Of a stretch of DNA of 64,000 bases, positions 32,774-41,075 are shown piece after piece. Source of the stretch: Burkholderia ubonensis subsp. mesacidophila (GTDB lineage: Bacteria > Pseudomonadota > Gammaproteobacteria > Burkholderiales > Burkholderiaceae). The notes beneath the pieces are model-generated. The model was not told the origin of the DNA, ran no database searches, and saw only the letters and a list, made by a program, of their open reading frames with translations. Position 1 is the first letter of the stretch. Every line of letters starts with the position of its first letter. The stretch spans positions 2,976,001 to 3,040,000 of the forward strand of contig NZ_CP020738.1 of assembly GCF_002097715.1 (NCBI RefSeq), read 5' to 3'. The position numbers and the translations under genes are program-made.

Positions 32774-33486
32774 GCAAAGTATCCGCAATCTCGTTCGACC
32801 TCGACGACACCCTGTGGCCATTCGGGCCGGCCGTCGAGCGGGCCGAAGCGACGCTGCATGCATGGCTGCTCGAGCATGCGCCCAACACGGCGCGCATCCT
32901 GCCGACGCGGCAAACGCTGAGCCAGTTGCGCAACGAGTACGAGCGCTCGCGCCCGGACCTCGTCAACGACTATCGTGCGTTGAGAATCGGTTCGATCAGA
33001 CTCGCGCTGGAACTGGCGAAGGAAGATGTCGACCTGGCTGAACACGCATACCGCGTGTTCTTTTCCGCGCGGCAGCAGGTCGAGTTCTACGAAGACGTCT
33101 GGCCGGCGCTGGAATGGCTGAGCGCCAGGTTTCCGCTCGTCGCCGTGACGAACGGCAACGCGGACCTCCGGCAGACGGGCGGCAGCGAATTCTTTCGGGA
33201 CACGTTCAGTGCGGGCGCGCTGGGCACCGCGAAGCCGGAGCCTGGAATATTCCATGCGGCCGCGCGGGCAGTGGACGTGCATCCCGCCGAGTTGCTGCAT
33301 GTCGGCGACGATTTTCATCTCGACGTTCTCGGGGCGTTGAACGCCGGGCTGCAGGCTGCGTGGCTGGTGCGCCGGAATCATCCCGGGATGAAGCGCGTGG
33401 AGCCCGACACCCGCTCGCCGCACCTCACCATTCACGACCTGTCGATGCTGTGTTGCGCGCTCGGCGGACCCGACGACCTGTCCTGA
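32764..33486 (+). CDS. HAD-family hydrolase
   Basis: 240 residues. HAD motifs: I, SFDLDDTLWP (nucleophile Asp and general acid Asp); II, VAVTNGNAD; III, Lys of GTAKPEPGIFHAA; IV, LHVGDDFHLDVLGALNAGL. A helical cap lies between motifs I and II. It is probably a phosphatase of a small metabolite; substrate unknown. Last gene of the cyclodeaminase-dehydratase-YbaK-HAD operon. Confidence 0.88.
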   Translation: MRLGKVSAISFDLDDTLWPFGPAVERAEATLHAWLLEHAPNTARILPTRQTLSQLRNEYERSRPDLVNDYRALRIGSIRLALELAKEDVDLAEHAYRVFFSARQQVEFYEDVWPALEWLSARFPLVAVTNGNADLRQTGGSEFFRDTFSAGALGTAKPEPGIFHAAARAVDVHPAELLHVGDDFHLDVLGALNAGLQAAWLVRRNHPGMKRVEPDTRSPHLTIHDLSMLCCALGGPDDLS

Positions 33487-33511
33487 CCGGGGTACGAGGA
33501 ACAGCGCGATA

Positions 33512-33529
33512 GCGCCCGCGAGCGGGCGC
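33512..33529 (+). terminator. Possible hairpin terminator after the HAD gene
   Basis: GCGCCCGC and GCGGGCGC are inverted with a tiny loop, 25 bp past the HAD stop, followed by CATCCTCTT. Weak candidate. Confidence 0.35.
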
Positions 33530-33560
33530 CATCCTCTTCAGCGTTCCCGCAGGTCCGCGC

Positions 33561-35138
33561 TCACTCAGCGTTGCCGTCGCGCAGACGCGGAATCCCGAGC
33601 GGATTCGCTTCCCGCAGCCCTTCCGGCAGCAGGTCGTCCGGGAAGTCCTGGTAGCACACCGGCCGCAGGAAGCGCTCGATCGCGGTCGCGCCGACCGACG
33701 TCACCGCCGGGTTCGACGTCGCCGGGAACGGCCCGCCGTGCACCATCGCATCGCACACCTCGACGCCGGTCGGGAACCCGTTGACGAGCAGACGCCCCGC
33801 CTTGCGCTCCAGGACCGGCAGCAGGCGGCGCGCAAGCGGCCGGTCGCCGGCATCCATCTGCAGCGTGGCCGTCAGCTGGCCTTCGAGCGCCTCGAGCACG
33901 CGCGCCAGTTCGTCGACGTCGCGGCAGCGCACGATCAGCGACGACGGCCCGAACACCTCGTGGCTGAACGCCGGCTCGGCGAGAAACGCGTGCGCGGACA
34001 CCTCGAACAGCGCGCCGCTCACGTCGCACGCACCCTGCGCCGCCCCGCCCGCGCCGAGCGGGCGCACGCCCGGGAGCTCGGCGAGCTGGCCGCGGCCGGC
34101 GCGGTACGCATCGGCGATGCCGCGCGTCAGCATCACGCCCGCCGGCTTCGCCGCGAGCGCCTGCGCGGCGGTCGCTTCGAAACGGTCGAGATCCGGACCG
34201 TCGAGCGCGAGCACGAGCCCCGGGTTCGTGCAGAACTGGCCGACGCCGAGCGTCAGCGAATCGACGAAGCCGGTCGCGATCGCGTCGCCGCGCGCGGCCA
34301 GCGCGGCCGGGAACAGCAGCACCGGGTTGATGCTGCTCATTTCCGCATAGACCGGAATCGGCTGCGGGCGCGCGTTCGCCAGCTGCGTCAGCGCGACGCC
34401 GCCCTGCCGCGAACCGGTGAAGCCGACCGCCCGGATCGCCGGATGGCTGACGAGCGCCGCGCCGATCACACGGCCCGGCCCGACCAGCAGCGAGAACACG
34501 CCGGCCGGCATCCCGCACTTCGCGACCGCCGCGCGGATCGCGCGGCCGACCAGCTCGGACGTGCCGAGATGCGCCTCGTGCGCCTTCACGATCACCGGGC
34601 AGCCGGCCGCGAGCGCCGACGCGGTGTCGCCGCCGGCGACCGAGAACGCGAGCGGGAAGTTGCTCGCGCCGAACACCGCGACCGGCCCGAGCGGGATCTT
34701 CTGCAGCCGCAGGTCGGCGCGCGGCAGCGGCGTGCGCGCGGGCTGGGCCGGATCGATCGACGCGGCGAGGAAGCGGCCGTCGCGCACGACCCGCGCGAAC
34801 AGGCGCAGCTGGCCGACCGTGCGGCCGCGCTCGCCTTGCAGGCGCGCAACCGGCAGGCCGGTTTCGGCGTGCGCGCGCTCGATCAGCGCGTCGCCGAGCG
34901 CGACGATCTCGTCCGCGATCGCGTCGAGCAACGCGGCGCGCGCCGCGAGCGGCTGCGCGCGATACGCGTCGAACGCGTCGCGCGCGAGCTCGCACGCGCG
35001 CTCGACGTCGGCCAGCCCGCCGACGCCGAACGCCGGCGCGTCGATCGGCGCGCCCCGCGTCGGGTCGAACGCGTGCAAGGTTCCGGCCGAGCCGTAGACC
35101 GCATCGGCGCCGATCAGCATCTCACCTGTCAGTTGCAT
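33561..35138 (-). CDS. 2,5-dioxovalerate (alpha-ketoglutarate semialdehyde) dehydrogenase
   Basis: 525 residues, the length of the long KGSADH type (others are ~480). NAD(P) binding and catalysis are marked by [71 protein letters not shown] (Glu) and [14 protein letters not shown] (nucleophilic Cys). It oxidises 2,5-dioxopentanoate from KdgD to 2-oxoglutarate, finishing the galactarate/glucarate pathway. The start at 35138 has GGAG upstream. It is divergent from gudP and separated from kdgD by the 7-kb hydroxyaspartate block. Confidence 0.9.
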   Translation of the reverse strand: MQLTGEMLIGADAVYGSAGTLHAFDPTRGAPIDAPAFGVGGLADVERACELARDAFDAYRAQPLAARAALLDAIADEIVALGDALIERAHAETGLPVARLQGERGRTVGQLRLFARVVRDGRFLAASIDPAQPARTPLPRADLRLQKIPLGPVAVFGASNFPLAFSVAGGDTASALAAGCPVIVKAHEAHLGTSELVGRAIRAAVAKCGMPAGVFSLLVGPGRVIGAALVSHPAIRAVGFTGSRQGGVALTQLANARPQPIPVYAEMSSINPVLLFPAALAARGDAIATGFVDSLTLGVGQFCTNPGLVLALDGPDLDRFEATAAQALAAKPAGVMLTRGIADAYRAGRGQLAELPGVRPLGAGGAAQGACDVSGALFEVSAHAFLAEPAFSHEVFGPSSLIVRCRDVDELARVLEALEGQLTATLQMDAGDRPLARRLLPVLERKAGRLLVNGFPTGVEVCDAMVHGGPFPATSNPAVTSVGATAIERFLRPVCYQDFPDDLLPEGLREANPLGIPRLRDGNAE

Positions 35139-35363
35139 GGGGTGTGCTCCGTGGTTCGGGAATGGGTTGGATGGGCCATTGTAGCCCAACTGATACGATG
35201 TCTGCCGACTTCATTTCGAGATTGAGCGTCCGACCGTGGGCCGTGCAATCGCCTCACATCCTTGCAGAGACTGGATTTCCAGCCTATCAAGGCCTGCTCA
35301 TCTGCCCACAAAAGGGAAAACCCGAGTTACGCCACGCTGCCGCCCGTCACTAAACTGCACGCC

Positions 35364-35378
35364 ATGTCATATGACGAC
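35364..35378 (+). promoter_or_regulatory. Putative galactarate-regulon operator (gudP side)
   Basis: ATGTCATATGACGAC includes the perfect palindrome GTCATATGAC (35366-35375) and overlaps the predicted gudP start codon. It matches the garD-side site in 14 of 15 bases. A regulator bound here would block initiation directly. Confidence 0.55.
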
Positions 35379-36780
35379 GTACATTAAAGTGCCTAATCAG
35401 ACCTCCTCCCGCGATCTCCCGATCGACCTGGCCCGGGCCGCGCGCCGCACCGCCGTGCGCTACTGGATCCTCGCGATGCTGTTCGTCGTCACGACGCTCA
35501 ACTACGCGGACCGCGCGACGCTGTCGATCACCGGCACGCCGATCCGCCAGGCGTTCGGCATCGACCCGGTGACGATGGGCTACATCTTCTCCGCGTTCAG
35601 CTGGGCCTACGTGCTCGCGCAACTGCCGAGCGGCTGGCTGCTCGACCGCTTCGGCGCGCGGCGCGTCTATGCGGGCAGCATCTTCCTGTGGTCGGCGTTC
35701 ACGCTGCTGCAGAGCACGATCGGGCTCGGCGGCAGCGCCGCGTTCGCGGTCGCCGCGCTGTTCGCGATGCGCTTCGCGGTCGGCGTCGCCGAGGCGCCCG
35801 CGTTCCCCGCGAACGCGAAGGTCGTCGCGAGCTGGTTCCCGACCGCCGAGCGCGGCACCGCGTCGGCGATCTTCAACTCCGCGCAGTACTTCGCGGCGGT
35901 CGTGTTCTCGCCGCTGATGGCGTGGCTCACGCACGCCTACGGCTGGCATCACGTGTACCTGTGGCTCGGCCTCGCCGGCATCGCGCTCGCGTTCCTGTGG
36001 CTGCGCGTCGTGAAGGACCCGGCCGATCATCCGGCGGTGAACCGCGCGGAACTCGAGCACATCGAACAAGGCGGCGGCCTCGTGCGCACGACGGGCGGGC
36101 CGACCCGTGCGCGCGGCCAGGACGCGCCGTCCGAAGGCAGCAGGGTCGCGGGCTGGTACTACGTGCGCCAGCTGCTGTCGAACCGGATGCTGATCGGCAT
36201 CTATCTCGGCCAGTACTGCGTGAACGTGCTCACGTACTTCTTCCTGACGTGGTTCCCGATCTATCTCGTGCAGGCGCGCGGGATGTCGCTGCTGAAGGCC
36301 GGCTTCATGACGTCGCTGCCCGCGATCTGCGGGTTCCTCGGCGGCGTGCTGGGCGGGATGCTGTCGGACGCGCTGATCCGGCGCGGCGTGTCGCTGACGC
36401 TTGCGCGCAAGATCCCGATCGTCGCCGGCATGCTGCTGTCGATGGTGATCATCGGCTGCAACTACGTCGACAGCGAAGCGCTCGTGATCGTGCTGATGGC
36501 GTTGTCGTTCCTCGGCAAGGGGATCGGCTCGCTCGGCTGGGCGGTCGTCGCGGATACGGCGCCGAAGGAAGCGATCGGCCTGTCGGGCAGCCTCTTCAAC
36601 ATGTTCGGCAACACGGCGGGGATCGTCGCGCCGATCGCGATCGGCTACCTGGTCGGCGCGAGCGGCTCGTTCAACGGCGCGCTGGTGTTCGTCGGGCTCA
36701 ACGCGCTCGTCACCGTGCTGAGCTACCTCGTGATCGTGAAGGACATCCGGCGGGTCGAATTGCGGCATCGCGCCGCGTGA
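35371..36780 (+). CDS. gudP: MFS glucarate/galactarate transporter (GudP type)
   Basis: 469 residues, 12 helices, anion:cation symporter family. Signatures are TLNYADRATLSITGTPIRQAFGID, the loop LLDRFGARRVYAGSIFLWSAFTLLQS, GVAEAPAFPANAKVVASWFPTAERGTASAIFNSAQYFAAVVFSPL, and the C-terminal LSGSLFNMFGNTAGIVAPIAIGYLVG, all close to GudP. It imports D-glucarate/galactarate with protons. The ATG at 35371 lies inside the putative operator and lacks a ribosome site, so translation may be near-leaderless or start slightly downstream. Confidence 0.88.
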   Translation: MTTYIKVPNQTSSRDLPIDLARAARRTAVRYWILAMLFVVTTLNYADRATLSITGTPIRQAFGIDPVTMGYIFSAFSWAYVLAQLPSGWLLDRFGARRVYAGSIFLWSAFTLLQSTIGLGGSAAFAVAALFAMRFAVGVAEAPAFPANAKVVASWFPTAERGTASAIFNSAQYFAAVVFSPLMAWLTHAYGWHHVYLWLGLAGIALAFLWLRVVKDPADHPAVNRAELEHIEQGGGLVRTTGGPTRARGQDAPSEGSRVAGWYYVRQLLSNRMLIGIYLGQYCVNVLTYFFLTWFPIYLVQARGMSLLKAGFMTSLPAICGFLGGVLGGMLSDALIRRGVSLTLARKIPIVAGMLLSMVIIGCNYVDSEALVIVLMALSFLGKGIGSLGWAVVADTAPKEAIGLSGSLFNMFGNTAGIVAPIAIGYLVGASGSFNGALVFVGLNALVTVLSYLVIVKDIRRVELRHRAA

Positions 36781-36796
36781 AGGTTCGGCGGGGGTT

Positions 36797-36821
36797 CGGC
36801 GGCCGCGCGCAGCGGCCGCCG
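36797..36821. terminator. Bidirectional hairpin after gudP
   Basis: CGGCGGCCGC and GCGGCCGCCG form a perfect 10-bp stem with a five-base loop, followed by TTTGC, between convergent gudP and the protease gene. Confidence 0.7.
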
Positions 36822-36827
36822 TTTGCA

Positions 36828-37553
36828 TCAGCTCGCGGAACGCACGGCGCCGAGCATGTCGTGCACGCCGGACGTCATCAGCGCGAGAAACGCCAGCAGG
36901 CCGACGTAGCAGAGCGCATAGGTCGCCTTGGTCTCGATCGACGTCGCGTAATAGACGCGGTTCTCCGGCGCGTCGGGGTCATAGCGCCACGCGCGCATCA
37001 ACTGCGGCAGCGCGAGGATCGCCATCACGATCAGCAGCGGACTCGGCCGGTACACGAACAACGCGACCAGCACCGGCACGCCCGCGAACCAGATCCGCGG
37101 CGACAGCACCGCGGTGATCCGCCCGCCGTCGAACGGCGACAGCGGAATCATGTTGAACAGGTTCAGGAAGAAGCCCGTATACGCGAGCGCGAGCAGCAGA
37201 TCGCTGCCGTAATGGCGCGCCGCCGCGTAGCAGGCAAGCGCGCCGAGCGTGCCGACGAACGGTCCGGCGAGCCCGACGTAGGCTTCGGTCTCGGCGTCGT
37301 GCGGCATCTCCTTCAGCTGGATCCACGCGCCGACGAACGGGATGAAGGTCGGCAGCCCGACGGCCAGCCCGCGCCGCTGCGCGGCCAGGTAGTGGCCGGC
37401 TTCGTGCACGAGCAGCAGCGCGACGAAGCCGGCCGCGAACCGCCAGCCGTAGAACAGCGCATAGACCGCGATCGAAACCAGCATCGTGCCCGCCGACATG
37501 AGCACCTTGCCGAGCTTCAGGCCGCCGAAGATCAGCAGCAGCAGCTTGGTCAT
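36828..37553 (-). CDS. Site-2 protease family (M50) membrane metalloprotease
   Basis: 241 residues with about six membrane segments. Zinc ligands are in HEAGH (H50, E51, H54) and the second motif NLFNMIPLSPFDGGR (D142), the arrangement of intramembrane S2P proteases. EMPHDAETEAYVGLAGPFVGTLGALACY is typical of the bacterial subfamily without a PDZ domain. It probably cleaves a membrane-bound signalling protein, or processes the DUF2167 protein encoded upstream, whose stop overlaps its start by four bases. The minus-strand pair is commonly found together. Confidence 0.88.
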   Translation of the reverse strand: MTKLLLLIFGGLKLGKVLMSAGTMLVSIAVYALFYGWRFAAGFVALLLVHEAGHYLAAQRRGLAVGLPTFIPFVGAWIQLKEMPHDAETEAYVGLAGPFVGTLGALACYAAARHYGSDLLLALAYTGFFLNLFNMIPLSPFDGGRITAVLSPRIWFAGVPVLVALFVYRPSPLLIVMAILALPQLMRAWRYDPDAPENRVYYATSIETKATYALCYVGLLAFLALMTSGVHDMLGAVRSAS

Positions 37554-38494
37554 TCCTTGCGCTCCGCGTCGGCCGCTTCCGCGACGGCGGGCACGGCGGC
37601 CGCTTTCGGCTTGCGCTTGAACAGGCGCTTCAGCGCCACGCCGCCTCCCAGCAACGCGACCAGGCCGACCTTGAAGAACTTCACCGCGAACGCGCCGATC
37701 ACCGCGAGCAGCCCGAGCTTCTTCGCGCCGACGCCGACGATCAGCGCCGCGAGGCCGTATTCGGCGACGTGGTCGGTCGACTTGTTGAAATCGGCGTAGC
37801 GCTTGCCGTCCTTGAAATCGATGTGCGCGAGCAGATCGTCGGCCGACGGCTTGTATTTCTGCAGGTCCTCGAGGCTCGACACCATCGTCAGCGACAGATA
37901 GCCGTCGCGGCCGAGCGCGAGCGTCCGGTAGTTTGCGCCGTCGGTCATCGGGTTCGGGAGCGCGCCCTTGTCGCGCATGATCGACGACCAGACGAGCCGG
38001 TGCTTGCTGGCGTCGTACGCCGGCGGCTGCGCCCAGCCGACCACCTCGAATTCGGGCAGGCCGCGCTCCTTGCGCGACGCGTTGCCCTCCTCGGTGCCTT
38101 CCTTCAGGCTCGCGAGCAGTTCGTCCGGCTTCCAGTCCTTCGCGTCGTCGTCGCGGATGTAGCCGCTCGGCTCGAACGACATGACCGACATCCAGTCGGC
38201 GTCCGGATCGGCGGGCAGCACCATGCCGACCAGCTTCGACTCGTCGACGGTGTTGCCCATCGCGCGCAGGTAGCGGCCCGCCTCGGCCGCCGGCACGAAC
38301 GCCTCGCCCTGCGTCAGCTTCAGCATCGCCTGATGCTTCAGGTCGATATCGGCCGGGCCCTTCACGACGGCCTTGTTCACGGCCGCCGCCGCGGCCTTCA
38401 TTTCCGCTTGCGCGGATTCGGTCTGCGCGCGGCCGGTCGTGGCGGCGAGCGCGAGGAACGCCGTGCAGGCGAACAGTGCGACGATTTTTCTCAT
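37550..38494 (-). CDS. DUF2167 family exported membrane protein
   Basis: 314 residues. Signal peptide MRKIVALFACTAFLALAATTGRAQ, then DUF2167 (GEAFVPAAEAGRYLRAMGNTVDESKLVGMVLPADPDADWMSVMSFEPSGYIRDDDAKDWKPDELLASL, LPEFEVVGWAQPPAYDASKHRLVWS). Toward the C-terminus a hydrophobic segment (GLLAVIGAFAVKFFKVGLVALLGGGVA) is followed by a Lys/Arg-rich tail, so the main domain faces the periplasm. Function unknown; genetic coupling to the S2P protease suggests it is a substrate or partner. Confidence 0.88.
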   Translation of the reverse strand: MRKIVALFACTAFLALAATTGRAQTESAQAEMKAAAAAVNKAVVKGPADIDLKHQAMLKLTQGEAFVPAAEAGRYLRAMGNTVDESKLVGMVLPADPDADWMSVMSFEPSGYIRDDDAKDWKPDELLASLKEGTEEGNASRKERGLPEFEVVGWAQPPAYDASKHRLVWSSIMRDKGALPNPMTDGANYRTLALGRDGYLSLTMVSSLEDLQKYKPSADDLLAHIDFKDGKRYADFNKSTDHVAEYGLAALIVGVGAKKLGLLAVIGAFAVKFFKVGLVALLGGGVALKRLFKRKPKAAAVPAVAEAADAERKE

Positions 38495-38787
38495 GGTTGG
38501 ATTCCCCTGGAATGGCTTGTTGTCGATGTGCGCGGCTGCCGGTCCGGCGCCGCCTCTCAGGTTGCACGGCGCTATGGTAGCGCAGCGAGATGCCTGCCTC
38601 GGAGGTCATGCCCACGCCGGTCGGCGTTGCGTTTGCACACTACAATGAGCGCCATTCGCACAAGGCGTTGAAATGCCGTTCGCCACGGGGGCTCAAGAGA
38701 GCAGGAGCAGCCTTGATTCAATAACAATAGCCGAGTGTCCTGCGTTACAGGGGCAACTCCGGAAACGATTCCGAGCTGATTTTTTCC
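38495..38787. other. Intergenic region between DUF2167 and the orphan membrane protein
   Basis: 293 bp without a convincing gene; holds two divergent promoters. Lower GC near 38650-38780 than in flanking operons. Confidence 0.5.
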
Positions 38788-39810
38788 ATGATTCCCGTCC
38801 CGATTTTCTCCGGTGTCTTCCTTATCATTCTCGGCATTTCGTTTCTGGCGGCCGTGTCCGTCCTTGTCTGGGCCGCCGCGCTGATCTTGATTCCACGTGT
38901 GCGGCGATCCTTTCGTGCGCGCCAGGGACGCTCGATCGGCATACTCGGCGCGCTGTGCGTGATGAGCCTCGTCTTTGTGCATGTCACGCTCGTATCACTG
39001 GAGGTCGACCGGAAAATTAGCCGAGAGCAAGCCGCGCTGCATCCCACACTGGCGCACGCCGAACACCTGCTTGGCATCGATATGCCGTCCGGCACCAAGC
39101 TGACGCTTACGAGAGCCGGCGACATGACCTCGATAAGCGACGCCGAGTTTCCGCACGCGGTCAGCGTGTACGGAATTCCGGCCACGGCGTTGGGAGTCAG
39201 GGCAGAGTATGACGACGAGGCCCCCCGGGACGACGGCCAACTCCCGCCCTCCCTCACCGCCCTGTCGCTTACCGGAACCGGCAACGCGACGGTCGACGGC
39301 TGGGTCTGCGGCACGGGCGGACCGCTGGAAATCGTCTTGCGTCGCGACGCCAGGATCAAGACGCTTTGGGCGTGCCATCTGGCTGAAGGCAATCGGGTGG
39401 CCCATTCCGTCATTCCGGTCAATTCGACATTGATGAGAAGCACCACCACCTATGGCGACGGTCTGCGCGACAACGACTATTGGCGCATTGATGTCCCCGA
39501 CGGCAGCGTATTCGAACTGGCGGGCCTGCCGCTGCGGCATCCGAGTATGCAACTGGACAAGCAGCACAACGTCGTCGCTTTCAGTTACGCCGAATTGGCG
39601 CGTGCATTCACCCTCGGCGATATCACCTACCCTGCCGGAACCGAGGTCTCCTCGGCCCAGCGCGGCCTGCGAGAAAAATATCCCGGTACCTGGGTCTTTA
39701 GCCTCGAACCAGGCCAACCGGCTATTGGCAAGGAAAAGGGCGCGATGCCCGACGTCAGGTTCGTGGCTCAGGCCCCTTCGGGGAAGGTCTACGCGCTCTA
39801 TTCGAAGTAG
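38788..39810 (+). CDS. Hypothetical membrane-anchored protein
   Basis: 340 residues. Two N-terminal transmembrane helices (IPVPIFSGVFLIILGISFLAAVSVLVWAAALILI and SIGILGALCVMSLVFVHVTLVSL) are separated by a basic loop (PRVRRSFRARQGRS). A ~265-residue, probably periplasmic domain follows, rich in beta-strands (SLTGTGNATVDGWVCGTGGPLEIVLRRDARIKTLWACHLAEGN, two Cys that could pair). I recognise no family. It lies alone between two minus-strand operons, and its composition is less GC-biased, suggesting accessory DNA. Confidence 0.7.
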   Translation: MIPVPIFSGVFLIILGISFLAAVSVLVWAAALILIPRVRRSFRARQGRSIGILGALCVMSLVFVHVTLVSLEVDRKISREQAALHPTLAHAEHLLGIDMPSGTKLTLTRAGDMTSISDAEFPHAVSVYGIPATALGVRAEYDDEAPRDDGQLPPSLTALSLTGTGNATVDGWVCGTGGPLEIVLRRDARIKTLWACHLAEGNRVAHSVIPVNSTLMRSTTTYGDGLRDNDYWRIDVPDGSVFELAGLPLRHPSMQLDKQHNVVAFSYAELARAFTLGDITYPAGTEVSSAQRGLREKYPGTWVFSLEPGQPAIGKEKGAMPDVRFVAQAPSGKVYALYSK

Positions 39811-39822
39811 GGATCACCTGAA

Positions 39823-39849
39823 TGCGCCGCGCGCGTCCGTCGCGGCGCA
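39823..39849. terminator. Hairpin between convergent genes
   Basis: TGCGCCGCG and CGCGGCGCA form a 9-bp stem with a nine-base loop between the orphan membrane protein and the acyl-CoA-dehydrogenase-like gene. No T-run follows. Confidence 0.45.
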
Positions 39850-39854
39850 ACACA

Positions 39855-41075
39855 TCACGTATACAACGACGCCTGCGGCAACTCCCCCGTCAGCGCGAAC
39901 CGGCCGACATCCCGCAGCCGATAGTCGAGCGGATCGTGCAGCGTATGCGTGCGCGCATTGCGCCAGAACCGGTCGAGCCCGAGCGACGCGGCCGTCGCGC
40001 GCGCGCCGCACGCGTCGAACAGCGCTTCGCCATTCGCAAGCGCGGCCCGCTGCGCGACGATCTTCGCATCGGAAATCGCGAGCGCCGCTTCGGCGCGCCC
40101 GTCGGCCGTCAATGCATCGTGCTGCAACCACGCTTGCTGCAGCGCGTCGGCCGCACGATCGGCGAGCGCAGCGGCGGCCACCGCCTGCACGCGCATGTCG
40201 CCGAAGCGCTGCAGCGTGTACGGATCGTCGGTCGCGCGCTCGACGCCCGCATGAATCCACGGCCGTCCGTTGCGCAGCACGTACTCGCGCGCGTCGGCCA
40301 GCGCGCCTTCGGCGAGCCCGACGAACAGGTTCGTCAGCACCAGTTGCGACACCAGCGTGCGCAGCGTCGCACGCGGCGTCGGCGGCGCTTCCGAGCGGTG
40401 CAGCACTTCGTCCGGCGCGAGCGTCACGCCGTCGAACGTCACGCTGCCGCTGTCGGTCTGGCGCTGGCCGATCGGGTCCCAGTCGTCGTTCACGGCGATG
40501 CCCGCGCGCGCGGTCGGCACCACGCCGAACACGGTCCGGCCGAGTGCCGGATCGTGCGCGGACACGGTCATCCGCTGTGAGCCGCGCGTGCCCGAGCAGA
40601 AGCCTTTCACGCCGTCGAGCCGGTAGCCGCCGTCGGGCGTCGCGGTCGCGACGAGCCGCGTGTCGAGCGGATTGACCGCATTGCCCCACCACCAGCGATG
40701 CGCGACGGTGCCGCGCAGATAGCGCTCGCGCTGCGCGGGGCTGCCCCACACGTCGACGCTCACGACCTGCAGGCACTGGAAGCCGACCAGATGCGCGAGC
40801 GCGCTGTCGACGCGCGCAATCTGCCGGATTGCGTCGTAGATCACGGGCCAGGCGGCTTCCTGCCCGCCGAACGTGCGCGGCACAGCGAGCGTCAGCAGGC
40901 CCGCATCGGCGAGCCATTGCTTTTCCTGCGCGGCGTGACCGCCCGCGCGATCGCGCGCGGCTGCGCTCGCGCGCAGCGCGTCGATCACGCGGGGAAGCGC
41001 CGCCGGATCGAAGGCGGACGCGCCCGCGTCCGGAACAAGCGGGGCAAGCGTCGCCGGGCCGCGCGGATCGTTCAT
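39855..41075 (-). CDS. Acyl-CoA dehydrogenase-like flavin monooxygenase (SfnB/DszC type)
   Basis: 406 residues with the acyl-CoA-dehydrogenase fold: FGGQEAAWPVIYDAIRQIARVDSALAHLVGF, WWWGNAVNPLDTRLVATATPDGGYRLDGVKGFCSGTRGS, and the C-terminal bundle LFDACGARATAASLGLDRFWRNARTHTLHDPLDYRLRDVG. SfnB/DszC relatives use FMNH2 and oxygen on sulfur compounds rather than desaturating CoA thioesters. In this operon, with an LLM monooxygenase and Met-type ABC transporter, organosulfur oxidation (sulfones, sulfoxides) is the best reading. Start overlaps the previous gene by four bases. Confidence 0.85.
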   Translation of the reverse strand: MNDPRGPATLAPLVPDAGASAFDPAALPRVIDALRASAAARDRAGGHAAQEKQWLADAGLLTLAVPRTFGGQEAAWPVIYDAIRQIARVDSALAHLVGFQCLQVVSVDVWGSPAQRERYLRGTVAHRWWWGNAVNPLDTRLVATATPDGGYRLDGVKGFCSGTRGSQRMTVSAHDPALGRTVFGVVPTARAGIAVNDDWDPIGQRQTDSGSVTFDGVTLAPDEVLHRSEAPPTPRATLRTLVSQLVLTNLFVGLAEGALADAREYVLRNGRPWIHAGVERATDDPYTLQRFGDMRVQAVAAAALADRAADALQQAWLQHDALTADGRAEAALAISDAKIVAQRAALANGEALFDACGARATAASLGLDRFWRNARTHTLHDPLDYRLRDVGRFALTGELPQASLYT

